Below, piece after piece: positions 27,216 to 37,346 of a DNA stretch of 64,000 nucleotides. The notes under the pieces were generated by a model, which did not search any database, had not been told where the DNA came from, and saw nothing but the letters and a program-made list of their open reading frames with translations. Location of the stretch: assembly GCA_034505955.1 (NCBI GenBank), contig JAPDQK010000007.1, positions 72,591 through 136,590 of the forward strand. Direction: 5' to 3'. The DNA is from Zhuqueibacter pondensis (lineage in GTDB: Bacteria > Zhuqueibacterota > Zhuqueibacteria > Zhuqueibacterales > Zhuqueibacteraceae). How positions within the stretch are numbered: position 1 is the first letter of the stretch; each line of letters opens with the position of its first letter. The position numbers and the translations under genes were made by a program.

Positions 27216-28622
27216 TCAATAAGCGTTTTTATGCACCAGGCCGTTGGAAATGGTCTTCAGGATGATTTTCAGATCAAAACCAAAAGACCAGTTTTCGATA
27301 TAATAAAGATCATGCTCCACACGCTTGCTGATCGAGGTGTCGCCGCGCCAGCCATTGACCTGCGCCCAGCCGGTGATGCCGGTTTTAACCTGATGCCGCA
27401 CCATGTACTGCGGTACTTCGGTTTTGAATTGCTCGGCAAAGAACGGGCGCTCCGGGCGCGGCCCGACCACACTCATGTCACCCTTGAGCACGTTGATGAA
27501 TTGCGGCAATTCATCGAGACTGGTGCGGCGCAAAAATGCGCCAAAGCGTGTGATGCGGGAATCATTCGGCCTGGTCCAAATGGTGTCGCTGTCATGCCTT
27601 CTCGAGACCCGCATGGTACGAAATTTCAACATACGAAACGGCCGGCGATTGGCGCCCACCCGTTCCTGCGCAAAAAAGATCGGCCCGGGCGAGGTCAGCT
27701 TGATACCGAGCGCGATGAGCAAAAATAACGGCGAAAGCAACACCAGTGCCAGACTCGAAAACACAATATCAAAAATCCGTTTACCGAGGCGATAAGCCAG
27801 GGAATCGACCGGGGTAAAACGCGCGCTAATCAGCGGCAAGCCGGCAAAATTTTGAACGCGTGTGCGGGGCTGGATGAATTTGAAAAAATCCGGTACAATG
27901 TCGGTGGGTACGCCTTCGCGTTCGCAAATCTGTACGATGTTGGAAATCTTGCGGATTGCCTGAATCGGCAGCGCAACGATGACTTTGTCAACCCGGTAGC
28001 GTTCGACGATTTCGGCAACGGTGAAGGTTTTGCCGAGAATCTCAAAGCCGCTCTCCTGGGCAAAGGCGCGGGCATCCAGATAATCATCGAGAAAGCCGAC
28101 GATGCGATAACCCATTTCCGGATGTAGATAAACGGCATGGGCGACGCGCATACCCAGCTCGCCGGCACCAACAATCAACAGGCGCCGGAAATTGTAACCA
28201 CGCCGCCGAACAATGTGCAGCACGGTGCGAATGAGGACTCTTTCGGCGAACAGGAGGCAGAAATTCAAACCGCCGAAGAGTATAAAAGTCAGGCGCGAAA
28301 AGGAGGTTTCCCGATAAAAAAAAGTGAATGCCGAAATGAACAGGACGCCGAAACCAATGCTCAAAAAAAGCGGTTTGGCATCGGCAAACACCGAAGCGCT
28401 GCGGCGCGGCGTATAAAGTTTGAAAAACATGAACAACGTCAACCAGAGTGGCAACGTCAGGCCGAGAATGATCAGATAATTTTCAAACCTGGGAATCTTG
28501 ATGGCCGGCAGCCACCCGGAATATACGCGCAACCAGAAAGCGCCATAAAATGCTGCCCCTGTGATTGCCAAGTCGCCAATGGCGAGAACCGTTGTCAGCA
28601 AACGTGCGTGTTTTTTAAACAT
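27216..28622 (-). CDS. Undecaprenyl-phosphate sugar phosphotransferase (WbaP/WcaJ-like)
   Basis: Starts polysaccharide repeat synthesis by moving a sugar-1-phosphate from a nucleotide sugar to undecaprenyl phosphate. The 468 residues have four to five N-terminal membrane spans, a CoA-binding-like Rossmann part (LLIVGAGELGMRVAHAVYLH) and the C-terminal bacterial sugar transferase domain from about 275. That domain has KRIFDIVFSSLALVLLSPLF, MLKFRTMR, SLDELPQFINVLKGDMSVVG, PRPE and GITGWAQVNGWRGDT. Length and layout match large polyisoprenyl-phosphate hexose-1-phosphate transferases. The sugar cannot be told from sequence; glucose or galactose are common. Confidence 0.93.
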   Translation of the reverse strand: MFKKHARLLTTVLAIGDLAITGAAFYGAFWLRVYSGWLPAIKIPRFENYLIILGLTLPLWLTLFMFFKLYTPRRSASVFADAKPLFLSIGFGVLFISAFTFFYRETSFSRLTFILFGGLNFCLLFAERVLIRTVLHIVRRRGYNFRRLLIVGAGELGMRVAHAVYLHPEMGYRIVGFLDDYLDARAFAQESGFEILGKTFTVAEIVERYRVDKVIVALPIQAIRKISNIVQICEREGVPTDIVPDFFKFIQPRTRVQNFAGLPLISARFTPVDSLAYRLGKRIFDIVFSSLALVLLSPLFLLIALGIKLTSPGPIFFAQERVGANRRPFRMLKFRTMRVSRRHDSDTIWTRPNDSRITRFGAFLRRTSLDELPQFINVLKGDMSVVGPRPERPFFAEQFKTEVPQYMVRHQVKTGITGWAQVNGWRGDTSISKRVEHDLYYIENWSFGFDLKIILKTISNGLVHKNAY

Positions 28623-28680
28623 GGCAAAAAGTCAAAGATGTTGGTTCAAGGATGTGATTTGCCTTGTTGATTCCACATTC

Positions 28681-30846
28681 TCAAAACATAAAATAACCTG
28701 GTATCGGTGTAACTGTAACCGTGGCAGAATTATTGTTTATCCGATTGCCAAAAAGATCGTACCGCTCGGAACGAAGCAAGGCTTTCGGTAAATTGACATT
28801 TTTTTCTCGTTTCGTTGTCCAGAGCATGCCAATATTTTTACCGTCATACCGCCGGAATTGCAAAAGAAAAGTTTCGGGATCACCGAGGTCGAGACGTCGT
28901 TCGAACTTGGCATCACCGAGCAGTGCCACCAAAGTCAAATATGCCAGTAACGCCGGTTTGGGAGCGGCGATCCAATTTTCCTCCAACATTCCATAGACAT
29001 CCGGGCCGCGATCGATGCGCTCGCTGTCTAAGGCATAGGCAAAGAAATATTTCACTCCGGCCATTTTCAACAAACCCGTTGCCCGCACCAGGTATGCTGC
29101 TTGCGACAGCTCGCCGATCGTACGCGGCGGCGCCGGCGGATTGTAGGCGATGGCATCATTGACCGTGTCTTTCCCGGGATAGCCGAACTCGGTGCTCCAC
29201 AGTTGTGGCGTGGACCCCTGATGTTCGGTAATGAGCGTACGGTAATCATCGATTTTCTCACTAATGCCGGTTTCTTCGGGCGAAGCCAGAGAATAGGGAT
29301 GAAAAGCAAATGCGTCCAATCGAAGATTGGGCTGCGCATTGATGACCGCCTGGACAAAATTGCGTGTTTCAGGTTTGTAGATCAAGGTGACAGAGTAACC
29401 AGCGACTTGCGCATCAGGTTGCACGGCTTTCAATTCCTCGGTTGCAGCAGTGAGCAACGTGGCATAATCCTGCGGCGTACCGTCGAAATATCTTGGCAAA
29501 TTGGGCTCGTTCCAGATCTCCCAACAGTCAATGTCATGCCGATAGTGCGAAACGACGCTGCGAATATAGTTGCGATAGGCCTCGAGCGACTGAGGCATCT
29601 TGTTCTGTGTCAGCCAATCATTCAGCTTGGCCGGATCAATCGCCCATTTGGGTGTGAAACACAACTTGCCAAGGATCGAAAAGCCTTGCGTGCGGAGAAA
29701 TTGCACCAGGGAATCCGGCCATTGCCATGCGCCGGGCTTGGGTTCCACGAGGTCCCAATGCAGAAGTGCCACATTGCGCAGGAAACGGACGCCGGCATTT
29801 CGCAAAATCGGCAATGTCGCTTCCCAGTTCACGGCGTTGAGATGCAGGCCCCATACCGGGTTGCCGCCGTCGGCGCGCGGAAGCTGTTGATTCATGGCTG
29901 CAAGCGGCATCTTGTCACTTTGAATCAATTTGGAATTTTGATCGCGGAGTTCCCAACGCACTTCATAGATGTCGGCATAAGGCATCTCAAACTGCAGCCG
30001 TGTCAAATAAATTTGGCGTGGCGCCAAATCGATTTGGGCGGTTACTGGTTGCTCAAAAGCATTGAGTCGTGCACGCTGGCGGGCTGACCATTGCAATTGA
30101 CGCGCATGAGTCGAATGATTGACAACCCACAAAAGTGCTTCGGCACGGCCGGTTGCCGGATAAAACGTGGTCGCTGCGGGAAGCGGTTGCAAGACGGCTT
30201 CAATTTCCGGGGTCAGCGTAATCAGCCGGTCATTTTGCAAAATCTCGACCTGGTCCAGCCAGTAGATGGCCGGATCGGACAATTGCACCGCAAAGCGGTA
30301 ATTATTTTTTTCCGCCGCGGGCAGTGCGCCGGTAAAAATGATCTGGCTCCAGTTTTGATCACAGCGAAACTCTTTTATCAACGGCTTCGGTTGTAATCTG
30401 CCGCTGCGCATGCCGTCTCTGGAAATGTTATTGAAAATACGCAGCGCGGCCTTCGCGCCGGGCCGGTTGCTTTTGATCCAAAGAGAAAAAGAAAAATTCC
30501 CACCGTCCGACAAAGTCACCCACGGGCTTGCCAACAGAAATGAGCTGCGGGAAAACCGTTTGGCTTTTTCGAGGTCGACTTTCAGCGCCCGGGAGCCTTC
30601 GTAAACGGACAAGGAATCCGAGCTCACCTTCGCGCCGATCATTTCCGCGGCAATGACTTTCCAATGTGCCTGGCCAAGCTCGAATCCGGGATTCATGATT
30701 CGAGTTTGTGGCTGAATGCAACGCGGGGCACGCGCCCCGACCGCGCCCGGCTCTTCATCCGCAAACAAATTGCAACCGGCGACTAACAAGCCGATCAAGA
30801 AATAATAGAATGGCACGATAGTTATCCGAAATAATCTTGCATTCAC
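28681..30846 (-). CDS. Lipoprotein glycoside hydrolase, clan GH-A (GH39-like)
   Basis: A 721-residue protein with a lipoprotein signal: hydrophobic segment and lipobox LLVAGC (Cys25), so probably attached to a membrane on the outside. Residues about 48-210 look like a carbohydrate-binding beta-sandwich (NPGFELGQAHW, then SLSVYEGSRALKVDL). Residues about 330-640 are a TIM barrel with IWNEPN (acid/base E447) and STEFGYPG (nucleophile E553), as in GH39, GH5 or GH51 enzymes. The family number is uncertain. In a biosynthetic cluster such an enzyme may trim or release the polymer. Confidence 0.85.
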   Translation of the reverse strand: MNARLFRITIVPFYYFLIGLLVAGCNLFADEEPGAVGARAPRCIQPQTRIMNPGFELGQAHWKVIAAEMIGAKVSSDSLSVYEGSRALKVDLEKAKRFSRSSFLLASPWVTLSDGGNFSFSLWIKSNRPGAKAALRIFNNISRDGMRSGRLQPKPLIKEFRCDQNWSQIIFTGALPAAEKNNYRFAVQLSDPAIYWLDQVEILQNDRLITLTPEIEAVLQPLPAATTFYPATGRAEALLWVVNHSTHARQLQWSARQRARLNAFEQPVTAQIDLAPRQIYLTRLQFEMPYADIYEVRWELRDQNSKLIQSDKMPLAAMNQQLPRADGGNPVWGLHLNAVNWEATLPILRNAGVRFLRNVALLHWDLVEPKPGAWQWPDSLVQFLRTQGFSILGKLCFTPKWAIDPAKLNDWLTQNKMPQSLEAYRNYIRSVVSHYRHDIDCWEIWNEPNLPRYFDGTPQDYATLLTAATEELKAVQPDAQVAGYSVTLIYKPETRNFVQAVINAQPNLRLDAFAFHPYSLASPEETGISEKIDDYRTLITEHQGSTPQLWSTEFGYPGKDTVNDAIAYNPPAPPRTIGELSQAAYLVRATGLLKMAGVKYFFAYALDSERIDRGPDVYGMLEENWIAAPKPALLAYLTLVALLGDAKFERRLDLGDPETFLLQFRRYDGKNIGMLWTTKREKNVNLPKALLRSERYDLFGNRINNNSATVTVTPIPGYFMF

Positions 30847-30908
30847 TCTTTTTCACTCTTGTGCTTTTATGACTATGCCCCGATGCCCACGCACACGAGC
30901 ATTACGGA

Positions 30909-32540
30909 TCATTTTATCACCAGTATCCGCCGTTCTTGTTTCAGCGAGCCGGCTTCAATCCGATAGAAATATACTCCGCTCGCGAACTCAACTTTATTCA
31001 CAACCACGCCGTGTTCACCCGCTGGCAATTCTTTCTCCAACAATGTCGCCACTTGGCGGCCCAACGTATCATACAATCTCAGCCTGACATGAGAACGCTG
31101 CGGCAGCGAGAAGCGAATTATGGTTGCCGGAGCATGATCGGACAACCGTACAGGATTGGGATAATTCTGATACAATGAAAAACCCTTGGGCGAAGCCGGC
31201 AGAGTATCTTTGACCAACGAGATCAATTGCAGATGCTTTTTCAAGGTATCGATAATCGTACCATAGGAGGAGTTGTTTATTTGATTCTCGAGCTCATAAG
31301 GATCACTGGTTAAATCATACAGTTCCGCACGATCGCCTTTGTTTTCCACATAGACAAATTGACCCGTGTGAATGGCAAAGTAGGGCGGTATTGGCAGGTT
31401 CTGAGACCATCCTTCAATCAACAGCTCGTTCCGCCAAACATTTTTTCCCTGCAGGAGTGGCACGAGCGAACGTCCATCCACCTCCGGTGGTATCGGCAGA
31501 CCGGCAAGCTCATAAATTGTCGGCGCGAGATCGATGTTGGCAACCAATCTTTCCTCCACCACCGGACCTCGCACCAATGGCGGGTGGTACAACATGAACG
31601 GTACCCGGCTGGCCGATTCATATACTCTCAACTTCTCGGTAAGACGATGCTCACCCCAGAAATAGCCATTATCCGAAATGTAAATCACCATGGTGGTGTT
31701 GAGCCGGCCTTGTTGATTCAGTAAAGTAAGCAGAGTATCAACCGCCTGGTCGAGGGCGTTCAAGCTCCGAATTTGATTGCCACGCAACGCCTCGATCGTC
31801 TCGATGCGTACGGGTGTCAAGGGAGAAAACAATGTTTGGAGCCACAGTGGTTTATCCGCGACGTCCTCTTCGTTGAAGTTTGGTGGCCGGTTCGGCGGCA
31901 GATCAGGGTAGAGCGTTTCATCACCGGGAGCAGGGGTGGCCGGTTGATGCGGTGCATTGGGAGCAAAAACCAACGCAAAGGGTTTCGTTTGTTGTGCCGA
32001 ATGACTCAAGAATTCCAGTGCCTGGTCGCGAAATATGTGCGTGACATATCCGGACTGTTTGCGCCACGTACCGTTGATGTTCAGTCGTGGGTCTGTATAA
32101 CTGACGCTCCCTCCTGCATGCGATGCCCAAAAATCAAACTCCGGCCGGGGCGAACCATCCCATGAATTCAGATATTTGCCAACCAGGCCGGTGTAATAAC
32201 CATTCTCATGCAGATGATCGACAAAGGTCTTGAAGCGCAGCGGGTCTTCATTGACGCGCACGCCGTGGTTGTGCGCATACATGCCCGTGAGTATGCTGGC
32301 GCGACTCGGGCAGCACAGTGGCGTGGTCACATAACCGTGTGTAAAGAGAACGCCTTGGTCGATTAAACGCCCTTTGGTACGCGGCATAAATTCCATGGTG
32401 TCGTGGCGCTGGTCATCGCTGATAATGATCAGGAAGTTGGGACGGCGCGTCTCCCGGGCCTGACTTTTGGCGTTTTTAACGTTGCTTGGAGGCAGAACTG
32501 AAAGCATGCAACAAAAACACAATATTCTCAAAGTTTGCAT
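30909..32540 (-). CDS. Secreted sulfatase with type IX-like C-terminal sorting domain
   Basis: A 543-residue arylsulfatase-family protein. A signal-like N-terminus is followed by NFLIIISDDQRHDT with metal-binding D42 and D43. Next comes the sulfatase signature LCCPSRASILTGMY, whose first cysteine (C76) is the expected formylglycine. VIYISDNGYFWGEHRL supplies later metal ligands. The C-terminus has LYQNYPNP and a beta-domain ending in GVYFYRIEAG...RRILVIK, a sorting domain for type IX-like secretion. It is preceded by DUF3604 genes and followed by the glycoside hydrolase, all pointing to extracellular glycan remodelling. The frame also opens at a TTG at 32564; ATG 32540 is chosen, without a visible ribosome site. 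Confidence 0.92.
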   Translation of the reverse strand: MQTLRILCFCCMLSVLPPSNVKNAKSQARETRRPNFLIIISDDQRHDTMEFMPRTKGRLIDQGVLFTHGYVTTPLCCPSRASILTGMYAHNHGVRVNEDPLRFKTFVDHLHENGYYTGLVGKYLNSWDGSPRPEFDFWASHAGGSVSYTDPRLNINGTWRKQSGYVTHIFRDQALEFLSHSAQQTKPFALVFAPNAPHQPATPAPGDETLYPDLPPNRPPNFNEEDVADKPLWLQTLFSPLTPVRIETIEALRGNQIRSLNALDQAVDTLLTLLNQQGRLNTTMVIYISDNGYFWGEHRLTEKLRVYESASRVPFMLYHPPLVRGPVVEERLVANIDLAPTIYELAGLPIPPEVDGRSLVPLLQGKNVWRNELLIEGWSQNLPIPPYFAIHTGQFVYVENKGDRAELYDLTSDPYELENQINNSSYGTIIDTLKKHLQLISLVKDTLPASPKGFSLYQNYPNPVRLSDHAPATIIRFSLPQRSHVRLRLYDTLGRQVATLLEKELPAGEHGVVVNKVEFASGVYFYRIEAGSLKQERRILVIK

Positions 32541-32578
32541 GGATAATTCGAGAAAATGGAACAACAGTTATGTCGGTG

Positions 32579-34951
32579 TTACTTCATTACAATGATTTTT
32601 TGAGTGCGTATCTGTCCTTCGGCCTCGAGTCGAATGAAATACAATCCCTCCGGCAAATCCTGCGCCGAAATCTCCAGGCCATGCCAGCCAGCGGTTTGGA
32701 ATTCATGAAGCAGCGGCCGTACTTGCTGTCCAAGAATATTGTGCAGCGCAACTGTCACTTTGCCGCTGCCCGGCACATAATAAGCAAACCAGGTCTGACG
32801 AGCAAATGGATTCGGGTAATTCGGCCGCAGTTGCAGCTGTCTCGGCACAAGCTCGGTATTCTGGGCATTCAGGATTATTGGTTCACTCACCCAGATGGGA
32901 CTTGACCATGCCCAGGACTGGCGGTAAGCGCCATTGGTTGGATCCCAGACATCGGGTTTCTGTTTGGCGCGCAGATAATAAATCGATGCGCCAGAATAAG
33001 TGCTGTCGATAAAGCTGGTGATTGCGCGTCGTCCTTCTCCTCTGATCAATTTTATGATTTCAAAGCTGGGATGCCCATTCTTGTACGGACGTGAACGGCC
33101 ATCCCATCGCAAGACTTCGACGAAATCAAGATCCTGAGTACCATGCACTTCAAGCTGAATATTCGGATATTTGCCACGAGCCAGCTTGATCTGCGAACCC
33201 ATGAGATAACCATCGATGCTAAAGTGCACAATCATGCGCTGGCCGGTGGTGGCATAGGTGCGGCGTTTTTTCAAAGCGTCCCAGACAGCATCACGAGTCA
33301 ATTCTCTGGCATAAACCGCAGTCAAGCCAAAACATTCCAGTCCCGGACGCGACGAATGGTCGTCACTCGAGGCAATCACCCCCAGCGTTTCGCCGGCAGC
33401 CCAGGCGTCCTGAGCATAGTGTGGGCCGCTCGTACAGTCCTGAAGACCCCGCCACAACGATCTGTAAGAGAGCGGATGCTCAGGAGCATACCATTCGCTG
33501 GACCCATGGAGTGAATAAATTTCAATGAGTGGCCGCAACTTGGAATTGGAAAACCCCTGGCCGAAACTCACCCACGGGCCAGTGCCCAGGTCAAGATTCC
33601 GGACAACACCGGTATGGTGCGGCACCGTCAACATGTCAATGCCCGCAGGCAGCATGGTGTCTTTCAGTTGCCAAACCTTTTGCACCTGCGGATAAACATC
33701 ATCGGCGAAGACCGGAATATCCGGAATGCGTTCGTCCGGTGCGTTGAAATAAATGTTGTGATGGCCCGAGGGTGCACCGGCACTGAATTCATAACCCGGG
33801 AAAGTCACAAACTTCCCCGGCTGGTGGTACCGAATGACTTCGCGTTTGGTCGCCTCCCATTCCTGCGCGGTAAGTCCGCCATGCTCCTTCCAATCATTGC
33901 TGGTATGATCAGTGAGCGCATAAAAATCGAGGCAGGCAACGTCCCGTGCTTTCAAAAAATTATCCCGGCCATGGCCATCCTTGCTGAAGCTCGAATGGCT
34001 GTGCAAATCACCCCAAAACACCTGATAAAATTGCGACTGCAGCGCAACTTTGACCGGATTCGAACGCACGTTCCAGAGGGAATCCGGGGTCTTTCCAATC
34101 GCGCGAAGCTCAAGGTAATGGATGCCGCGCGTCTGGAACCGTACCTCGAGGTTTTTACGGCCGCGATCGCTCGGTGTCAAGTCCACTGTTTTCGGGAATA
34201 TCGCGGACAAGTCGGTCGCGGACAACGCGATCGTTCCCACAAATGAGGTCGCCAAGTTGTCATAATAGTCACGGACAACGATTTTCAAAGTGGCCGGCGT
34301 GTCGATCTGACTCGAAGTGGGCAAATATCCGTACAACCGATACGGAGCGAGCGGTCGTATTTCGATTACCGGTTTTTGCGCAACTTCCAGATAATTTCCA
34401 CTCCCATCAAGATCATAAGCCACCAAGATGGTATCCACATAGGCAGTCGGCGAAGGGAGTAGGCGTCCCTTGGGAGGATTGGCGCCAAAAACCAGGTGGA
34501 TCGTATCCCCCCTGGACAAGGCTTGTTGCTCAACGAGTGCCGTGACCACCCAGGCGTTATTATCCCACTCCCACGGCACCTGCGGATCCTTCATCCATTT
34601 TATGTAAGCGATGGTGACGCTGGCTTTGGAATTGGAAGTGTTGGCTTCAACATAACCAGCCAGCTCCGGATTGGTATTTTGAATCTTGTTAAACCCGCGA
34701 CCAAAGCGAACTTTTACGCCACCGCCAACAGCCATGCGGTCCGCCTCCACAATGAGCGATACTCGCCAGGTGCCGGGAGTTCGCACCGAGGCAACAGCAG
34801 GAGTAACGAGCGCACGAATCCCTGCAGCACTTGCGTTTTTTCCCAAAAAGAGCGCGAGTATCATGCTCAAAAAAATCATGAGGGCAATTGGGTGAAAGTG
34901 AATGAATGAATTTTCTTTAGTTTCGCGTATGCGCATAACAAAAAATTGCAT
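32579..34951 (-). CDS. Secreted DUF3604 (PHP-like) protein with sorting domain, paralogue B
   Basis: A 790-residue protein. A signal-type span (about 20-40) precedes a beta-rich region of about 270 residues. Next is a PHP/TrpH-like metallohydrolase part starting WGDLHSHSSFSKDGHGRDNF, with LDFYALTDHTSND, FPGYEFSAGAPSGHHN, TVPHHTG and VIASSDDHSSRPG as probable metal ligands. This belongs to DUF3604. The C-terminus LRPNYPNPFARQTWFAYYVP ... GLYFIRLEAEGQIRTQKIIV is a type IX-like sorting domain. It starts 6 nt after the stop of a close paralogue (34958-37336), so the pair arose by tandem duplication. The substrate is unknown; position suggests a phospho- or sulfo-glycan ester. Confidence 0.85.
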   Translation of the reverse strand: MQFFVMRIRETKENSFIHFHPIALMIFLSMILALFLGKNASAAGIRALVTPAVASVRTPGTWRVSLIVEADRMAVGGGVKVRFGRGFNKIQNTNPELAGYVEANTSNSKASVTIAYIKWMKDPQVPWEWDNNAWVVTALVEQQALSRGDTIHLVFGANPPKGRLLPSPTAYVDTILVAYDLDGSGNYLEVAQKPVIEIRPLAPYRLYGYLPTSSQIDTPATLKIVVRDYYDNLATSFVGTIALSATDLSAIFPKTVDLTPSDRGRKNLEVRFQTRGIHYLELRAIGKTPDSLWNVRSNPVKVALQSQFYQVFWGDLHSHSSFSKDGHGRDNFLKARDVACLDFYALTDHTSNDWKEHGGLTAQEWEATKREVIRYHQPGKFVTFPGYEFSAGAPSGHHNIYFNAPDERIPDIPVFADDVYPQVQKVWQLKDTMLPAGIDMLTVPHHTGVVRNLDLGTGPWVSFGQGFSNSKLRPLIEIYSLHGSSEWYAPEHPLSYRSLWRGLQDCTSGPHYAQDAWAAGETLGVIASSDDHSSRPGLECFGLTAVYARELTRDAVWDALKKRRTYATTGQRMIVHFSIDGYLMGSQIKLARGKYPNIQLEVHGTQDLDFVEVLRWDGRSRPYKNGHPSFEIIKLIRGEGRRAITSFIDSTYSGASIYYLRAKQKPDVWDPTNGAYRQSWAWSSPIWVSEPIILNAQNTELVPRQLQLRPNYPNPFARQTWFAYYVPGSGKVTVALHNILGQQVRPLLHEFQTAGWHGLEISAQDLPEGLYFIRLEAEGQIRTQKIIVMK

Positions 34952-34957
34952 TCAGGG

Positions 34958-37336
34958 TTATCGAATTAAAATGACTTTTTTCATCCCCACCTGCCCTGCC
35001 ACTTCCAGACGAATAAAATATATTCCTTCGGCCAAATTGCGCGCGGAAATCTCCAGGCCATGCCAGCCGGTAGTCTGAACTTCATGAAGCAGCCTTTGCA
35101 CACGCTGGCCGAGGACGTTGTAGAGTGAGATTTCCACTTTGCCGTCGCGCGGCACATAATATGTGAACGAGGTTTGACGGCTGAACGGATTCGGATAGTT
35201 CGGTCGCAACTGCAATTGCTGTGGCGCCGGCTTGGAGCCCGACGTATCGAGTAATTGCGGAGCGACAACCCAGATTGGGCTTGACCAGGCCCATACCTGG
35301 CGATAAACGCGTTGATTCAAATCCATAATATCGCGCTTCTGCTTGGCACGCAGGTAATAAATCGATGAGCCGTCATACGTGCTGTCGACAAAGCTGTCGA
35401 CGACACGGCTACCTTTCGCCTCGAGAAACCGGATGGTTTCAAAGAAAGGATGCCCATTCTTGGTCGGACGTTTGCGCCAGTCCCACCGCAAAACTTCGAC
35501 GAAATCAAGATCATCGGTGCCGTCCACTTGCAAATTGATCTTTGGATACTTGCCAGTTTCCAGCTTAATCTGCGAACCCATCAGAAAATCGTCAATATTG
35601 AATTGCACAATCATGCGCTGGCCGGTGGTGGCATACGTGCGGCGTTTTTTCAACGCGTCCCACACAGCATCACGCGTCAATTCTCTGGCATAGACCGCGG
35701 TCAAGCCATAATATTCCTGGCCGGGACGCGATGAATGATCGTCGCTCGAGGCAATTACACCCAGCATTTCACCAACTGCCCAGGCGTCCTGAGCATAATG
35801 CGGGCCGCTTGCACAATCACGCTCTCCCTGCCATAACGACCTGTATGAAAGCGGATGCTCCGGAGCATACCATTCACTGGAACCGTGGGCGGAATACATT
35901 TCAATGAGTGTTCGCAACTGGGGATTGGCAAACCCCTCGCCGAAACTCACCCATGGTCTGGTAACCGCCTCGGAATGCCAAATAACTCCGGTGTGTTGCG
36001 GAATCGTCAACATGTCAATACCCGCAGGCAGTACGGCATCTTTCAGCTCCCAAACTTTTTGCACCTGCAGATAGATATTATCTGCAAAAACCGGGATTTC
36101 CGCGATACGGTCGTCCGGTGCGTTGAAATAAATGTTGTGGTGGCCGGAGGGCGCAACGGCACTGAACTCATACGCCGGGAAGGTCACAAACTGGCCTGGT
36201 GCGTGATAACGAATGACGTTACGCTTGGTCGCCTCCCATTCCTGCTGGGTAAGACCACCGTGCGTTTTGTAGTCATTGGAGGTGTGATCGGTGAGCGCAT
36301 AAAAATCGAGACACGCCACATCACGCGCCTTTCGAAAACTGTCCCGGCCATGTCCATCATGGCTGAAGCATGAATGACTGTGCAAGTCACCCCAATATAT
36401 CTGATAATATTGCGGCTGCAGTGTGACTTTCACAGGATTCGAGCGCACCTGCCAGAGGGAATCCGGGCTCATTCCCAGTGCACGAAGTTTTACGTAATGC
36501 ACGCCCCGCGTTTGAAATCGAACTTCGACGTTCTTCCGGCCACTATCGCTCGGTGTCAATTCCACTGTTTTGGGCAAAATCGCCAACGAGTCGGTCGCGG
36601 ACAGCACCATCGTCCCCACGAACGAGGTCGCCAAATTGTCATACTCATCACGGACCACGATTTTCAAAATTGCCGGCATACCAACCTGACTCGTGGTGGG
36701 CAAATACCCGCGCAACCGGTAAGGCGCACGCGGTAGAATTGCAATCAGCGGCTTCTGCGCCAGTTCCCGATAAATTCCACTTGCCTCAAGATCATAGGCA
36801 ACCAGCACCGTGTCCACAAATGCTGTTGGCGACGCCATCAAACGCCCCTTGGGGGGATTGGCACCGTAGACTACATGAATCGTATCACCTCTGGACAATG
36901 CCCGCTGCCCAACCATTGCCGTGACGACCCAGGCATTCCGATCCCAGTCCCAAGGCACCTGCCTGTCTCTTTGATCAATGGAAGTGATCGAAACCGTGGC
37001 CCGTGGATTCGAGGTCGAAACTGTCACGTAATTGGGTGAATTGGGATCTTCATTCTGAACCTGGGAAAATCCTTTCACGAAGCGAATCTTCAAGCCGCCA
37101 CCAATGGCCATGCTGTCTGCCTGTATCACAAAAGACAGGCGCCAAGTACCTGGTGTGCGCACCATTGCCGTTTGCGGAGAAATGATTGTCATCATCGCCT
37201 GTTGTTTTTTTGTCTGCGCCATAATCAGACCAAGCGGGCATATCAGAAAAATCACTCCGGCGATCATATGAAATAAAATGACAGACCTTCTCCCATGCTT
37301 GTGGCCGTCCAAAAATTTTAACGTGTTCAGCGGCAT
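34958..37336 (-). CDS. Secreted DUF3604 (PHP-like) protein with sorting domain, paralogue A
   Basis: A 792-residue paralogue of the next gene, with the same order: signal span, beta-rich region, DUF3604 metallohydrolase part (WGDLHSHSCFSHDGHGRDSF, DFYALTDHTSND, TIPQHTGV, VIASSDDHSSRPG) and C-terminal sorting domain (LRPNYPNPFSRQTSFTYYVP). It differs in TIPQHTG, where paralogue B has TVPHHTG, so one presumed metal ligand is replaced by Gln. The ATG at 37336 is preferred: AAAGGCGG lies just upstream and the overlap with the glycosyltransferase disappears. The frame is open to 37381. Confidence 0.83.
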   Translation of the reverse strand: MPLNTLKFLDGHKHGRRSVILFHMIAGVIFLICPLGLIMAQTKKQQAMMTIISPQTAMVRTPGTWRLSFVIQADSMAIGGGLKIRFVKGFSQVQNEDPNSPNYVTVSTSNPRATVSITSIDQRDRQVPWDWDRNAWVVTAMVGQRALSRGDTIHVVYGANPPKGRLMASPTAFVDTVLVAYDLEASGIYRELAQKPLIAILPRAPYRLRGYLPTTSQVGMPAILKIVVRDEYDNLATSFVGTMVLSATDSLAILPKTVELTPSDSGRKNVEVRFQTRGVHYVKLRALGMSPDSLWQVRSNPVKVTLQPQYYQIYWGDLHSHSCFSHDGHGRDSFRKARDVACLDFYALTDHTSNDYKTHGGLTQQEWEATKRNVIRYHAPGQFVTFPAYEFSAVAPSGHHNIYFNAPDDRIAEIPVFADNIYLQVQKVWELKDAVLPAGIDMLTIPQHTGVIWHSEAVTRPWVSFGEGFANPQLRTLIEMYSAHGSSEWYAPEHPLSYRSLWQGERDCASGPHYAQDAWAVGEMLGVIASSDDHSSRPGQEYYGLTAVYARELTRDAVWDALKKRRTYATTGQRMIVQFNIDDFLMGSQIKLETGKYPKINLQVDGTDDLDFVEVLRWDWRKRPTKNGHPFFETIRFLEAKGSRVVDSFVDSTYDGSSIYYLRAKQKRDIMDLNQRVYRQVWAWSSPIWVVAPQLLDTSGSKPAPQQLQLRPNYPNPFSRQTSFTYYVPRDGKVEISLYNVLGQRVQRLLHEVQTTGWHGLEISARNLAEGIYFIRLEVAGQVGMKKVILIR

Positions 37337-37346
37337 CCAACCGCCT

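Noticed and set aside
29101..30087. 328-codon plus-strand frame
   Set aside because: Antisense to the glycoside hydrolase with intact catalytic motifs; no recognisable domain in the plus frame.
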